Source: Tethya wilhelma
Taxonomy: Eukaryota > Porifera > Demospongiae > Tethyida > Tethyidae
DNA: 64,000 nt
Assembly (NCBI GenBank): GCA_964030475.1
Contig: CAXIPT010000001.1
Location: 4,338,849-4,402,848 of the forward strand
Reading direction: 5' to 3'
Part shown: positions 24,278 through 34,800 of the stretch, piece after piece
Position numbering within the stretch: the first letter of the stretch is position 1
How the letters are laid out: every line of letters begins with the position of its first letter
Program-made: the position numbers and the translations under genes
The notes under the pieces: model-generated
Database searches by the model: none
The model's input: the letters and a program-made list of their open reading frames with translations, nothing else
What the model was told of the DNA's origin: nothing

Positions 24278-25717
24278 CTAAACAAGGAACAGTTCAACAT
24301 AGCGACCTTGCAGGTACCTTCGGTTGAAATCTTGGATGGCCAAACGAGCCATCTTCTCACTTGGGAATGTAACAAAGGCCTTTCCACTCGGGCTACCATC
24401 GTCACGGCACTGGATCCTTACATGTTCAAAGTCCAAACTGTACCCTCGGAAGAAATGCACAACATCCTGAACGTTGACATCATATGGTAGGCCTTCCATT
24501 CGGACAACCTTTCGACCGGATCCTGCATCACCTGGAGGCATGTGCATTGACGTGGGTCCACCAGTAGCACCTCCCCCATTGTTCATCCCCATGAGGGAGT
24601 ATCTCATGTCATCTTGAGGGTAGAACGGCTTAGGAGCATCGTAACCAGCACTGGCTCCTCTTGGTGGAGGGACATTGTCATAGGGATGTGGCGGGGGATA
24701 GTTGTTGTGACCCCCCACGGAGCTGTGGAAGTGACCCCCCGAAGGCTCCCCCCTATGTGACGAGTAACCAGAGTCGCCATGATGGGGCCACTGAGAACGG
24801 GATACGGGACTCCTATCTCTGTACCCATACGAGCTACTGCCAGCTGGATACTCTGAACGGTGCTCGTGACGAGGATAGAACGATGCCTCACCACCGTAAG
24901 CCAAACTAGCAATGGTATCCCTGTACTGACCCTCCCTCTTGTAGTATTCCTCAGGCTCTGAACCACCATATGTAGCAGTGTAGGCTTTCATTCTCCTTCG
25001 GGCAGGGGAAGGAGTGCGGTCTCGGAACTTTTTCCCACCACGATGTGGCTCTGTTTCTAGGTACTCTCCTACCACCTCAATGAGCTCTTGTTCTGTGCAA
25101 GGCTCGACACGGATCACAGACCCATCCAAGCGTTTCCCGTCCATTTTCAGTCCTTTACGACATTCGTTATTGTCACCAAATTCCACGTAGCCATCACCGC
25201 GGAAATCAGTGCTATCTGATTCCTTCAAGAGGTGGATGCAGTTCCTACCTATCAGACAGCCTGCAAAAAACTTCCGCACCTCCTTGTACTGATTGTTTGG
25301 CGGAATGCCTTTGATGTAAGCAAATCTAGTGAGGAGCTTTTTCCTGATTGGTGTGTCGTCATCCACAGGCTTCGTTGCTCCTTGACCGGCCATGCGATTC
25401 AATTCCCTGGCGTCTATTTTGCCACCACGTGCATTAAGGGTGAGATGATGCATCTCTGTTTCATCTGATCGAAACACCTCAATGTATCTTGAACCAATGT
25501 GGTTTTTATCCATGAGCAAAGCATGCTGGACCTCTTCATCACGAAGCTTAACAAAACCTAGCCCTGTCTGTTTCCCATCTCGAAACTTGATTATACGAAT
25601 GTGTTCGTTTGGGATAGCAATGTTTTGGAAAAACCGTTTGATATCGTCTTCATTAGTTGAGAAGGGAAGGCCTTTGAGGAGAACACCCTTGGAAAACATA
25701 CCAACTTCAGTAGCCAT
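24278..25717 (-). CDS. hnRNP H/F-like RNA-binding protein with three quasi-RRMs
   Basis: An intronless 479-codon frame. The first RRM (GVLLKGLPFSTNEDDIKRFF) spans about residues 11-85, a second (FAYIKGIPPNNQYKEVRKFF) about 130-205, and a third (KVVRMEGLPYDVNVQDVVHF) about 403-476, ending at the stop. Between the last two lies a Gly/Tyr/Pro/His/Ser-rich region of about 180 residues with RDRTPSPARRR at its start. The LKGLP/MEGLP starts and (H)VRI pattern of the first and third RRMs fit the qRRM type of hnRNP H/F and GRSF1, which bind G-rich RNA and regulate splicing. Exact orthology (hnRNP H/F, GRSF1 or RBM12-like) is undecided. Lack of introns in an intron-rich neighbourhood may indicate an ancient retrocopy or intron loss. 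Confidence 0.85.
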   Translation of the reverse strand: MATEVGMFSKGVLLKGLPFSTNEDDIKRFFQNIAIPNEHIRIIKFRDGKQTGLGFVKLRDEEVQHALLMDKNHIGSRYIEVFRSDETEMHHLTLNARGGKIDARELNRMAGQGATKPVDDDTPIRKKLLTRFAYIKGIPPNNQYKEVRKFFAGCLIGRNCIHLLKESDSTDFRGDGYVEFGDNNECRKGLKMDGKRLDGSVIRVEPCTEQELIEVVGEYLETEPHRGGKKFRDRTPSPARRRMKAYTATYGGSEPEEYYKREGQYRDTIASLAYGGEASFYPRHEHRSEYPAGSSSYGYRDRSPVSRSQWPHHGDSGYSSHRGEPSGGHFHSSVGGHNNYPPPHPYDNVPPPRGASAGYDAPKPFYPQDDMRYSLMGMNNGGGATGGPTSMHMPPGDAGSGRKVVRMEGLPYDVNVQDVVHFFRGYSLDFEHVRIQCRDDGSPSGKAFVTFPSEKMARLAIQDFNRRYLQGRYVELFLV

Positions 25718-26280
25718 TTCTCAAACTGATTTTTTACTACAGCTATTTGATTCAAACCTACAATGAAGGTCCAAGAGAGAAATGTTAACGTTATGATATG
25801 CAAACTGCCATTTTTTTTACTATGCCAAAATTTAGGCTTGTGTCACACAAAACTTACACCCTTGTTTGGCATCACATGTAGCCTCAGTGAAGCCGAATGG
25901 ATCTAAAAATAAGTATTATACCCTTTCACAAGAATTATGCCTGACCTATCGAACATACAAGGCTTTTTACAAGGGATCTCCTTGGCCTTACTGAAGTGCA
26001 TACCATGTTGACAACCAAAAGTTACCAAAAACACTAATTTAGGTTTAGCCAAGGACAAACACATATTCGATACCAAATCCATGGATTTAATCTATACTTA
26101 CCAACAAGCTGTTCCCTTTCTACACCTTTTGTAACGCCCAAAAAAGCAGACAAGCACACACAGAGAATCCAAAGTCACAAGTCGCGAGACCACTGGTTAT
26201 CGAATTCATGTGCGCATGCGTAGAAAAAATAACACGTGCTGCCTGGTGGGTATTATTAAGAATAATATTCTGGAAAAATT
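25718..26280. promoter_or_regulatory. Divergent intergenic region between the hnRNP H/F-like gene and FARS2
   Basis: 563 bp without a coding frame. It holds the 5' UTRs and promoters of both genes and possibly a 5' UTR intron of the hnRNP gene. The FARS2-proximal end has gcgcatgcg, an NRF1-like palindrome common in promoters of nuclear-encoded mitochondrial genes, followed by aacacgtgct with an E-box. This is motif-based inference. Confidence 0.4.
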
Positions 26281-27648
26281 ATGTTGAGAAGTAATTTTCG
26301 TTTACAATGGGCTCTATGTCGGTCTGTAAGCGGTGTCAGAAAGGAAATACAGCACAAACTCTTTCCTGGTATGCATCAAGGTATCTACAGGTTTTCAACG
26401 AGCTCAACAGCAGAAGAAAATGCAAACACTGACCTTGTAGAAGTTCTAGGTGCAACATATGAAAGAGATGAAATGACCAACGTAACTCCAACCATTCTGA
26501 GTCGAGTAGGTCGTAATCTTCACCGTATTCCAAACCATCCAGTCAACATCATCAAACAGAGGGTGGTGCATCATTTCCAAAAAACATACACTACCAGGAC
26601 TGGGAATGCTCTCTATGCTCATTTTGATGATGTCATTCCAGTTGTTTCAACCGAACAGAACTTTGACAGTTTGCTGATCCCACCCAACCATGTTTCCCGA
26701 AGCAAGAATGACAACTACTATGTCAACACCAGCACCATATTGAGAGCACATACCTCTGCTCACCAGAGGGATTTCATACGAATGGGGTTTGATCGTTTCC
26801 TAGTCACCGGTGATGTGTACAGGCGGGATGAGATTGATTCAAGTCACTATCCTGTGTTTCATCAGATGGAAGGCGTGAGACTCTTCACAAGAGAAGAACT
26901 GTTCCCATCTTCAAATAGTGAAGGACTAGAACTCTTTGAAACTGAGACACTTGACGAGACAAATGAAAAGCAAGCAGTGCACACAATGGATGCTGTAAAA
27001 ATGATGGAGTTCAGTCTGAAGGATACTCTCACAAAGCTCGTCAAGGATCTGTTTGGTAGTGATATTGAGTCTCGCTGGAACCAATGCTATTTCCCATTCA
27101 CCCATCCCTCGTTTGAGTTGGAGATCAAGTTCAAAGGTGAATGGATGGAAATGTTAGGATCTGGGATTATGCGACAGCCAATACTAGAGAAAGGAGGTGC
27201 CAACAATAAGATTGGATGGGCTTTTGGGCTGGGCCTTGATCGACTTGCAATGTTGCTGTTTGATGTTCCTGATATAAGGCTTTTTTGGAGTAGAGATGAA
27301 AGATTTATTGAACAGTTTTCATCTGTTGGACTAGACCCCAAAACCGACATCAAATTCAAGCTGTTCAGTAAGTTTTCACCCTGTTTCAAAGATGTGTCAT
27401 TTTGGCTACCTAACGTACAATTCAGTGAGAATGATTTCTTTGAAGTAGTACGATCAGTTGGAGAAGACCTCATCGAACGGGTTGAGTTAATTGATGAATT
27501 TGAACATCCCAAAACCCAACGAAAGAGTTACTGTTATCGTATCACATACAGATCAATGGACAGAAACATTACCAATGCAGAAATCAATTCCATTCAGAAC
27601 TCCATAAGGGAAAAGATAGTTGAGACCCTTGATGTTGAACTACGATAG
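26281..27648 (+). CDS. FARS2: Mitochondrial phenylalanyl-tRNA synthetase
   Basis: An intronless 455-codon frame, matching the roughly 450 residues of animal FARS2. The first ~40 residues are basic and Ser/Arg-rich (LRSNFRLQWALCRSVSGVRK), consistent with a mitochondrial targeting peptide. Class II synthetase signatures follow: TRTGNALYAHFDDVIPVVS, motif 2 as RRDEIDSSHYPVFHQMEGVR and motif 3 as GWAFGLGLDRLAMLLFDVPD. The C-terminal ~95 residues (KFSPCFKDVSFWLP onward, ending RITYRSMDRNITNAEIN) form the FDX-ACB tRNA-binding domain. The protein is a monomer that charges mitochondrial tRNA-Phe. It is tail to tail with IMPACT, only about 70 bp from that gene's stop, with aataaa near 27700. Confidence 0.96.
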   Translation: MLRSNFRLQWALCRSVSGVRKEIQHKLFPGMHQGIYRFSTSSTAEENANTDLVEVLGATYERDEMTNVTPTILSRVGRNLHRIPNHPVNIIKQRVVHHFQKTYTTRTGNALYAHFDDVIPVVSTEQNFDSLLIPPNHVSRSKNDNYYVNTSTILRAHTSAHQRDFIRMGFDRFLVTGDVYRRDEIDSSHYPVFHQMEGVRLFTREELFPSSNSEGLELFETETLDETNEKQAVHTMDAVKMMEFSLKDTLTKLVKDLFGSDIESRWNQCYFPFTHPSFELEIKFKGEWMEMLGSGIMRQPILEKGGANNKIGWAFGLGLDRLAMLLFDVPDIRLFWSRDERFIEQFSSVGLDPKTDIKFKLFSKFSPCFKDVSFWLPNVQFSENDFFEVVRSVGEDLIERVELIDEFEHPKTQRKSYCYRITYRSMDRNITNAEINSIQNSIREKIVETLDVELR

Positions 27649-27718
27649 CATTGATTTCATGTCAGATGCATAAAAGATGCACAATAATTATTATTATGAA
27701 ATAAAAATGATTTGTCTG

Positions 27719-29366
27719 TCATTTGTGCTTCACTCTAGCAGATTTATGTGACTTGTTAAGTTTCCCTTCATTGCTCTTTTTCTGTGATGCCTAAAAAATG
27801 ATAAATTTTTGTGGGAGTGAACACTGCCTGCATGTAATTGCATGAGTCTATTGTTCATGGATGTTTCACACACCTGTTGTCCAATGCCAGTCTCTTGCAG
27901 CAGTATTCTTGCAACATTGTTGATGTGCTTAAACCGATCAGAGTGCAAATGAATTCCTCCATACCTATGACATTGTATAAAAGATGAAGGCAATGACATT
28001 AAGACACAACATGACACTGAGACTGACTCTTCGTACTATTCCTTACCATCTAGTAACCACCACCACTACATTTTGAACATCCATAATCTGTAGACAGATG
28101 CATGTGTGCATATTTGTCCAGGAGAGCTCAAGTGTCACCTGATGAAAACCCTACCTGGAGTAAGTGGAGAAGTCTACCACCAGCAGCATGTTCGCCATCA
28201 TCATCACAGTCCTGCTGGAGCACATTACGAGCACTATCAAAGAGTCTATGAATGCAGAAAGAATACAGTGTATATACAGTGGTTCCACTGAGACACAAGT
28301 CCTCATTAATGGATAAAGAACAGAATAAACATACCTATAAGCCAGTATATTGTGAGTAGCTGAAGCTATTTTCTTGTTTGTTTTTAGCATTTCAAGAACT
28401 TTTTTGATCTGTTGTGAAGCAGAGAAGGAAGAATGTAATTAATTTAGAGGATTGATCAATTTCTGTATGACTTGTTAACCTCACTCAGAGATGTAACTTG
28501 AGCAACATGTGCTTGAAACGTACTCTTCCTATCAGTGAGAGGCTCTCCATGAAATATTTCTGGCAGACTCTTTTTTGAAACTACTTCTTCCTCAAATCCT
28601 TTTCTGTCTCCAGTCTCAACAGATGCCGGGCTCTCATCCTCTTGTGAACTGTCTGTTGGTAGGGATTCTGAGGGGCCAACATTCTGGATGTTCTGTTCTG
28701 TACAAATCAAGGTACGTTGGTGATCAGCACCAGACCTCAGTATAGTACGGTAGATATAAAAAAACTGTACTTGTGCATTCAATATCCAGTTGTTCAATAA
28801 ACTCTTTCACCCATTCTATCCACTGGAATACCACAACCTCTCCTTTGTTCTCACTAAGGAAGAGGAGAGATACAACCATGACGTAATGAAATACAAGATT
28901 CACCTAATCTTTACCTAAATATCTTTACCAGATTCTCAGCAATACTTTGCAAGTGTTTATTCTCAAGCCATTCTGCATTCCTAGGATAAATCCAAAGAAG
29001 CATCAACTCAACAAGAATGAGAAATCACGATTGTACTTTATCTCAAAAACTGGCGGCGAATTACTTGGATAGTCTTCAGGAAAGATTATCTATACATGAA
29101 TAAGATTATATATTTGATTATAGCTCTTCTCTCTATACTGAATCTATTACAATGAACCATACTGAGATATCCATTGATAGGTCTCCAAAATGAATACTGA
29201 TGGAGTACACCCTTTGTTGCTCATCAACTGTTGTGAAGTCAGCATCATAGATTGCTTTAAAAGCTTCCACTTCATCCTCCTGTAGATCACAAATGCAGTG
29301 GACAATAGAGTCAAGTGTGTAATGATGTCCATGTGTGCCAGAACTTGCCTGATGCTGTGCATTCAT
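27719..29366 (-). CDS. IMPACT: IMPACT/Yih1 homologue (RWD plus UPF0029 domain)
   Basis: The first exon near 29366-29170 encodes an RWD start (EDEVEAFKAIYDADF). Later exons carry IIFPEDYPSNSPPVFEIK near 29090, NAEWLENKHLQSIAENLVKI near 28980, GEVVVFQWIEWVKEFIEQL near 28850, an acidic Ser-rich linker, and GEPLTDRKSTFQAHVAQV near 28540. Then follow TNKKIASATHNILAYR near 28390, DCDDDGEHAAGGRLLHLL near 28190, VVVVVTRWYGGI split across 28040/27965, and a Lys-rich end. This reproduces the order in vertebrate IMPACT. The family binds GCN1 through the RWD and blocks GCN2 activation, limiting eIF2alpha phosphorylation. The first exon may hide a GC-AG intron. It is divergent from the DDX21-like gene. 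Confidence 0.9.
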
Positions 29367-29476
29367 TTTGGGAATGGGTGGTGGGTGTGGCTACACATTT
29401 GGTGTTTTACGGATGCTTGGATTACGGAGGAATACGAAACAAACACCACGTGGTAAAAGTGAAAGAGTGTGGTGCA

Positions 29477-30174
29477 ATGCCTGGAGTCAAGAGAAAGCAA
29501 ACTGTTAGTTGATCTTCTGTGACTCTATGATGATGATATTATCGTTTAGTGTATGTTTTCTCTAAACAGGCCACTTCAGAGACCTCTAAAGCCAAGAGAT
29601 CCAAACGGTCATCGTCTGGTGACTCTCCTGCTAGCACAGACCATGAGGAGCCCTCGCTTGAAGACGACTATGGTCAAGAAGATGAAGTTATAGAGACCCC
29701 TCACAGTAAGGATAGGAAGTTAGGGAAGTTGTCAAAGTTTAAAATCTGCAAAGGGACAAGGAAAATTCTCAAAGAGCGAGGGGTGAAGTATCTCTTTCCG
29801 ATTCAGTACCTCACTTTTGATCATGTTTATGACAACAAAGATGTCATTGGTCAGGCCAGAACTGGAACGGGTAAGACCCTTTCGTTTGTGCTTCCTTTAT
29901 TGGAGAGGCTTTCTGCCAAAGGATCGCTGACAAGTACTTACCGGCGTCCACCTACGGTGCTAGTGATGGCCCCCACTCGAGAACTTGCTATTCAAGTTCA
30001 CCGTGAAGTGGAGGCACTATCTCCTGAGGGGCTCTCTTCATTCTGCATCTATGGAGGGGCACCTTATGAACCACAAGAGAGTGCTATCAGACGAGGACTG
30101 GATGTTCTTGTTGGAACCCCGGGTCGAATTTTAGATCACATGGGGCGTGGAGTGTTGAAACTCAATCAACTCAA
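29477..30174 (+). CDS. DDX21: DDX21/DDX50-like DEAD-box helicase, 5' part only
   Basis: A short first exon (29477-29503, MPGVKRKQT) joins exon 29570-30174. After a basic/acidic N-terminal region come KGRG-like ILKERGVKYLFPIQYLTF (Q motif), ARTGTGKT (Walker A), APTRELA (Ia), GG in IYGGAPYE and GTPGRILDH (Ib). The frame then ends at a donor-like gtcagt (or stops a few codons later) before the DEAD motif. No continuation is found in the window; what follows is repeat sequence and an 'n' at 31382. DDX21/50 proteins are nucleolar helicases in rRNA processing. The assignment rests on the LFPIQ-TF-HVY context. The gene is either cut by an assembly break or genuinely truncated. Confidence 0.8.
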
Positions 30175-30204
30175 GTCAGTGCTTACATTGTAGACCATTA
30201 GTTG

Positions 30205-30290
30205 GGCAGAGCCTGGCTTCCACGAAAAAAAATCGGGAATTCCTGATTTTCCCAATTTTTTGTGGAAGTCAGGCTCTGCCCGACTAGTAG
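30205..30290. repeat. Perfectly folding short inverted repeat (foldback)
   Basis: gggcagagcctggcttccac near 30205 is mirrored, with one mismatch, by gtggaagtcaggctctgccc near 30270, enclosing a short A/T-rich loop that is itself partly palindromic. It starts just after the broken helicase exon. It is probably a small non-autonomous element. Confidence 0.7.
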
Positions 30291-30314
30291 ACCATATTAT
30301 AATGTTGTTCATTA

Positions 30315-30770
30315 AGCCTCGGCGCGTGCGTAGCACGTGCAGAGGGTTACGGTAGTCGTTTTGTCTGTCTGTCTGTCCCATCGAAATCTCAAGAAAGACA
30401 GCTCTAGCGACAAAATTGATGGTACTTACGTTCATAGCTCTGAATGATCTTTGTAAAAATATATTTTTTGCTGTCCAAAACACTGTAGTTCTTGAGTTTT
30501 GAGGCTTTTGTGCTTCTTTGAGCACTTAGCTTCGAGGCCACGCCTACTAATTTGGTGTGCGTTATCTAGAATTTGTGTTGCTGAGGTCCAATGCTGCATG
30601 GCTCTTTGCATGCATGGCTGTTGGTTAGTGTTGTTTGGCAAGACAGACATGAGTTGGTCTGCTTTCTATGTAAGCATATTGGGCATGCAAAGACTTTACA
30701 CAAGCTATAGATCATTATAGCTAATGCATTTAGCTGTGGTTAGCTAGGCTCTTACTGAGGCCCAGCTCAT
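30315..30770 (-). repeat. Dispersed repeat element, copy 2 (inverted)
   Basis: It begins cctcggcgcgtgcgtagcac and contains gagggttacggtagtc, a tetranucleotide ctgtctgtctgtc, tacgttcat and gaggcttttgtgcttct. All are reverse complements, in reversed order, of the copies at 48278-48735 and 53093-53550. The boundary on the right is not sharp. Confidence 0.65.
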
Positions 30771-30970
30771 CAGTGCTAGACTTTGCTCATGTGGTTTATA
30801 GTCTGTAACGTGCTGCTTCACCATAGCCGTGTTAGCTATGCCGGCCACTAGATGGATCATAGCCTGTAGTTTTGAAGTTTTCAGTGATACTGAGTTATGT
30901 TACACTCTTGTACACTGTATGCATATAAGTGTGGTAGCTAGTTGAGTGCGCCTCGGTGCCTTCATTTTAA

Positions 30971-31381
30971 TGAGAAAAGGTTCTTGGGTTCTCCACTAGT
31001 TTTAATGGGAAAAGGTTCTTGGGTTCTCCACTAGTTTTAGTGGGAAAGGTTCTTGGGTTCTCCAGTATAGTTATTATAATGGGAAAGGTTCTTAGGTTCT
31101 CCAGTAGTTTTAATGAGAAAAGGTTCTTGGGTTCTCCAGTAGTTTTAATGACTTGAAAAGGTTCTTGGGTTCTCCACTAGTTTTAATGGGAAAAGGTTCT
31201 TGGGTTCTCCACTAGTTTTAGTGGGAAAGGTTCTTGGGTTCTCCACTAGTTTTAGTGGGAAAGGTTCTTGGGTTCTCCAGTAGTTATAATGGGAAAGGTT
31301 CTTGGGTTCTCCAGTAGTTTTAGTGGAAAAAGGTTCTTGGGTTCTCCACTAGTTTTAATGGGAAAAGGTTCTTGGGTTCTC
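30971..31381. repeat. Minisatellite, ~33-38-bp unit, about 11-12 copies
   Basis: The core aaaggttcttgggttctcc is repeated head to tail, each copy followed by a variable actagttttaatggg or agtagttttagtggg spacer. Copies differ by small substitutions and one or two short insertions. The array runs straight into the 'n' at 31382, so its real length is unknown. Confidence 0.9.
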
Positions 31382-31382
31382 N

Positions 31383-31481
31383 GGGAAAGAGCCACTTCCA
31401 GCAGGAAGAGCTAAACCAACGAGTGGAGAGCTACACTGGTTCCTGGACACTGGTGCTGCTAGCAAGCTTCAGAAGAAGTGA
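31383..31481 (+). pseudogene. PGLS: 3' fragment of a second 6-phosphogluconolactonase copy
   Basis: Immediately after the 'n', 99 bases match the reverse complement of the end of the PGLS gene (21661-21760) with only two differences I can see, both silent. They end in the same stop codon (SGELHWFLDTGAASKLQKK). The sequence after the stop does not match the PGLS 3' flank at 21600-21660, so this is not simply the same locus. It could be a paralogue whose 5' part lies in the gap, or an allelic contig end. Confidence 0.75.
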
Positions 31482-31839
31482 ATGATGTCAACTGTACTAT
31501 GTTATTAGGATAACTTTGGTTCTTATTGATTAATTATTTTTAAAGAATAAAGTTTGCACACACTATAGTATCATCTCTCTACTGACTAAATCACAGAATC
31601 TAAAAATAACAATTATAATACTAGTAGAATAGCTTCAGTTACTACATGGAAAGCCTAGCTATTACTAACATTAATTTTGCTGATCGAGTAAAGATTATAG
31701 TAAGTTGCTACATAACATGGCATAAACAGCTATATACTACTATCTGGTCAATCATGGGAGCACATGCACATAATCTAACAAATTATAAAATTAATAGTAT
31801 AATAATTATAGTTTAATTCTTATAGTGTCAGATTCACAC

Positions 31840-34800
31840 TCAGAGCGGAACATTAACTTCCACATAATGCTCATCATCTTGATCATGATCTTGTTTAACT
31901 TGATCATTATCTTCATGATCTTTTTCAGCTTGAAGGTTTTGACCTTGATTAGATGACTCAACAAGGTCATATGTGTGAGTCAAGTCAGTCTCAGCTGCTG
32001 AGCTCTCTAGCTGTGATGATGATAAATCAGCTTTTGTGTTCTCAAATGTTAAGCCAAATGTTTCTCTCGGTTGATATTGTTGCATTTCAACTTGTGTTGC
32101 AGCATGAACCTCAGGTTGATGTGTTTGTCTATAGAGAAACATAGTAAGATGTAAGATCCTCACATGCAGCCCCATGCCCATGCACATGTCCATAATTTCT
32201 CACCTTATAGGGTAGTTCTTGGAATGCTTGTAGCAATTGAAAATTTGAACTGCAATAACAATCACAATTATAACAACAACCAAAACAACAACTCCAGCAG
32301 TAATAAGACCAGCAATAGGTGCAACAAGTCCACTCAATGAATCAACTTCAGGTTTGCTAGTAATGTCAATAGCTGTAGGATTTTCAGTCAGTGGTTGGGT
32401 TGTACCAGCACACAATGGCTCACTATATGACTCCAGCGATGTCATACAGGCAGGATCCACTTCTAATTGATTATTTTCAACAAACATGGTAGCTGAACCA
32501 GATTCAACCCACGATTGTAGGTAAGTAATTAGATTTGAATCACTCTCGTCAGGTGTGCTGCTCAATGTAGCTCTGAAAACAACATCGGTCACTTCAGGTG
32601 GACAAGAGAGTTCAGGAGTTGTGATGTATGATGTGCTAACTGAACACACACACTGTTGTTCCAAAACTGTGGAGACTTCTTGTGAAATTTCATCCAACTT
32701 CAATGCGATTAAATTGCTCTGTTCCAAAACAAGAAAATATGGAATGTGAAAATGGGGCAAAACAAACAAACAAACAAACAAACAAACAAACAAACAGTGT
32801 GCTGGTACAACCTATAACTGACTGAAAATCCTACAGTTATTGAGCCCAACTTACTCTCCACTCCTGGCAATTAAGAATTCCCTTCAGTCTTAGTTGAAAA
32901 ATGGAAGTGGTTGGAGCTATGACGATATCACAACCAAAGCTCGAGCATTAGACAAACCACATGCAAACAGGAATTAAATTACACATACCTTCAACTGTAA
33001 TGGGAGCACTACTTAATCCTTCTCCAGCTGTTGTACGTGCACTTACTGTGATCAAGTACGAAGTGACCAAATCAAGACCTCCAATGACTATCTCAGAGTA
33101 CTCAGCTGTAACAAACTGCATCAACAGCTGTCTCCTAGTTCGTGACTGCAGAGGGATATACACTACTGTATAGCCAATGATGATACCTCGTGCTTCTTCC
33201 AGAGAGAGTTTTCCCCAGCTGATCTCTATGTGTGTGCCATTTAGTCTCCTTCCAGAAACACTCTTAGGAGCAATATTTGGAGCTATATTATTATAATTAT
33301 ACATAAAACATGTTGAATTATACGACTGACAGATATCGTTTATGTAAAACCCTAATACACTCTTGGTAATACTCACTTCCTTCTTCTGTAAATGTGATGT
33401 TGCAAACTGCTAGACCATATCCTGCTGAAGTCCTGGCTCTCACAGAAATATTGTAAGGAGTGTATCGATCTGTAAAAAAGATTGTACATAAGAAATCAAT
33501 CACAGGCTATATACACACAATACTGTTAAGATACATGACTTACTAAGACCAGTGACTAGAATTGTACGCTGATCTCCAGAGACATCATTACTGAAGACTA
33601 ATGTGTTACCCACTTGTACTGACACAGAATAGACCTCAATGTCACCATTTAATATTTCTGGTTCACTCCAGGTTACTTGGAGGATATATGGCGAAATCTT
33701 GACAAAAGACAAATCAATAACAGGTCCTGGAACTAAAAATCATGAAGACTGGATCATACCAAAATGTCACAATGGGACACAATATTTAGTATACCATCAT
33801 CAGGTGTTGCAACAACTAGTGTTACTGGAGGTCCTCTTCCACCTGACGTGGATGCATAAACACTGCAATTGTACTCTGTTCCTGGCCTCAGATCAGTGAA
33901 AAAATAGCTTCCAGGCTGTGGGTATGTGACAGGAAGTGACGATATCCCTGGTATACATGACAACGTATATGACATTATGACTCCATTTCGTCCCTCTACA
34001 GGCACTTGTCCCCACGAGAAGAGCACAGAATTAGGACCAGTCGTCTCAGCAGTGAAATCAACTGGAGGGAGGCTAGGTCCTATTCATAACAGACAAGATG
34101 ATAAAGCTAATATTTTCTATTCAGTATACCTGTACGTGTACCTGCTTCGATGGTGGTAAATGTCATAATGCCAGATAAAATTTCACCATGTGTGTTCAAA
34201 CTTTGGATTTGATAGTAGTAGATGGTGTTGGGTGCTAGTCCATATAGAGTGATGGATGTTGTGGTGTTTGTAGCAGATATGTCTGCAACAGAGTTAACTG
34301 TTTCACTAGTCATTACAAATGACTGTCTGCTTGTCCCATAGTTCACTGTGTACTGCTCAGGAGTGTATGAAAATCGTTCAAGAACCCACAGCACTACTGC
34401 TGTGCTTGCTGTAATGTTGACAACTTGCACACCACTCAGTTGTCCAGGAACACTCGGGCCTATGTGTATACAACAGAATACAGGAGATAATTATGTTGAT
34501 GAAACTAGTACATGTACACATACCCTTGATGGTAACTTCTCCTATTATGCTAGTAACAATTGCAAGCCCAGGCAATATCATCCTGACAGTACAGTTGTAT
34601 GAGTAATTCCCAACAGGAAGGCCACTCAGGGTCAGTTCACTTATACTCTGTGGCAGGTTTACATCTCGATTGGATATCAGAATTGTGTTCCCATTATCAG
34701 TAACCAAATTTCCATCTGCAACACTTCTCCATTCAAAAGATTTGAGTAACTGCACATTAGCATCAGCTGTTACAGCAGAACATCTCAGAGTAACCACATT

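Noticed and set aside
25232..25766. Plus-strand frames opposite the hnRNP H/F-like gene
   Set aside because: Antisense shadows of a long, well-conserved coding exon.
33620..33900. Plus-strand open frames antisense to the FN3 exons of the receptor
   Set aside because: Shadows of the minus-strand coding exons.
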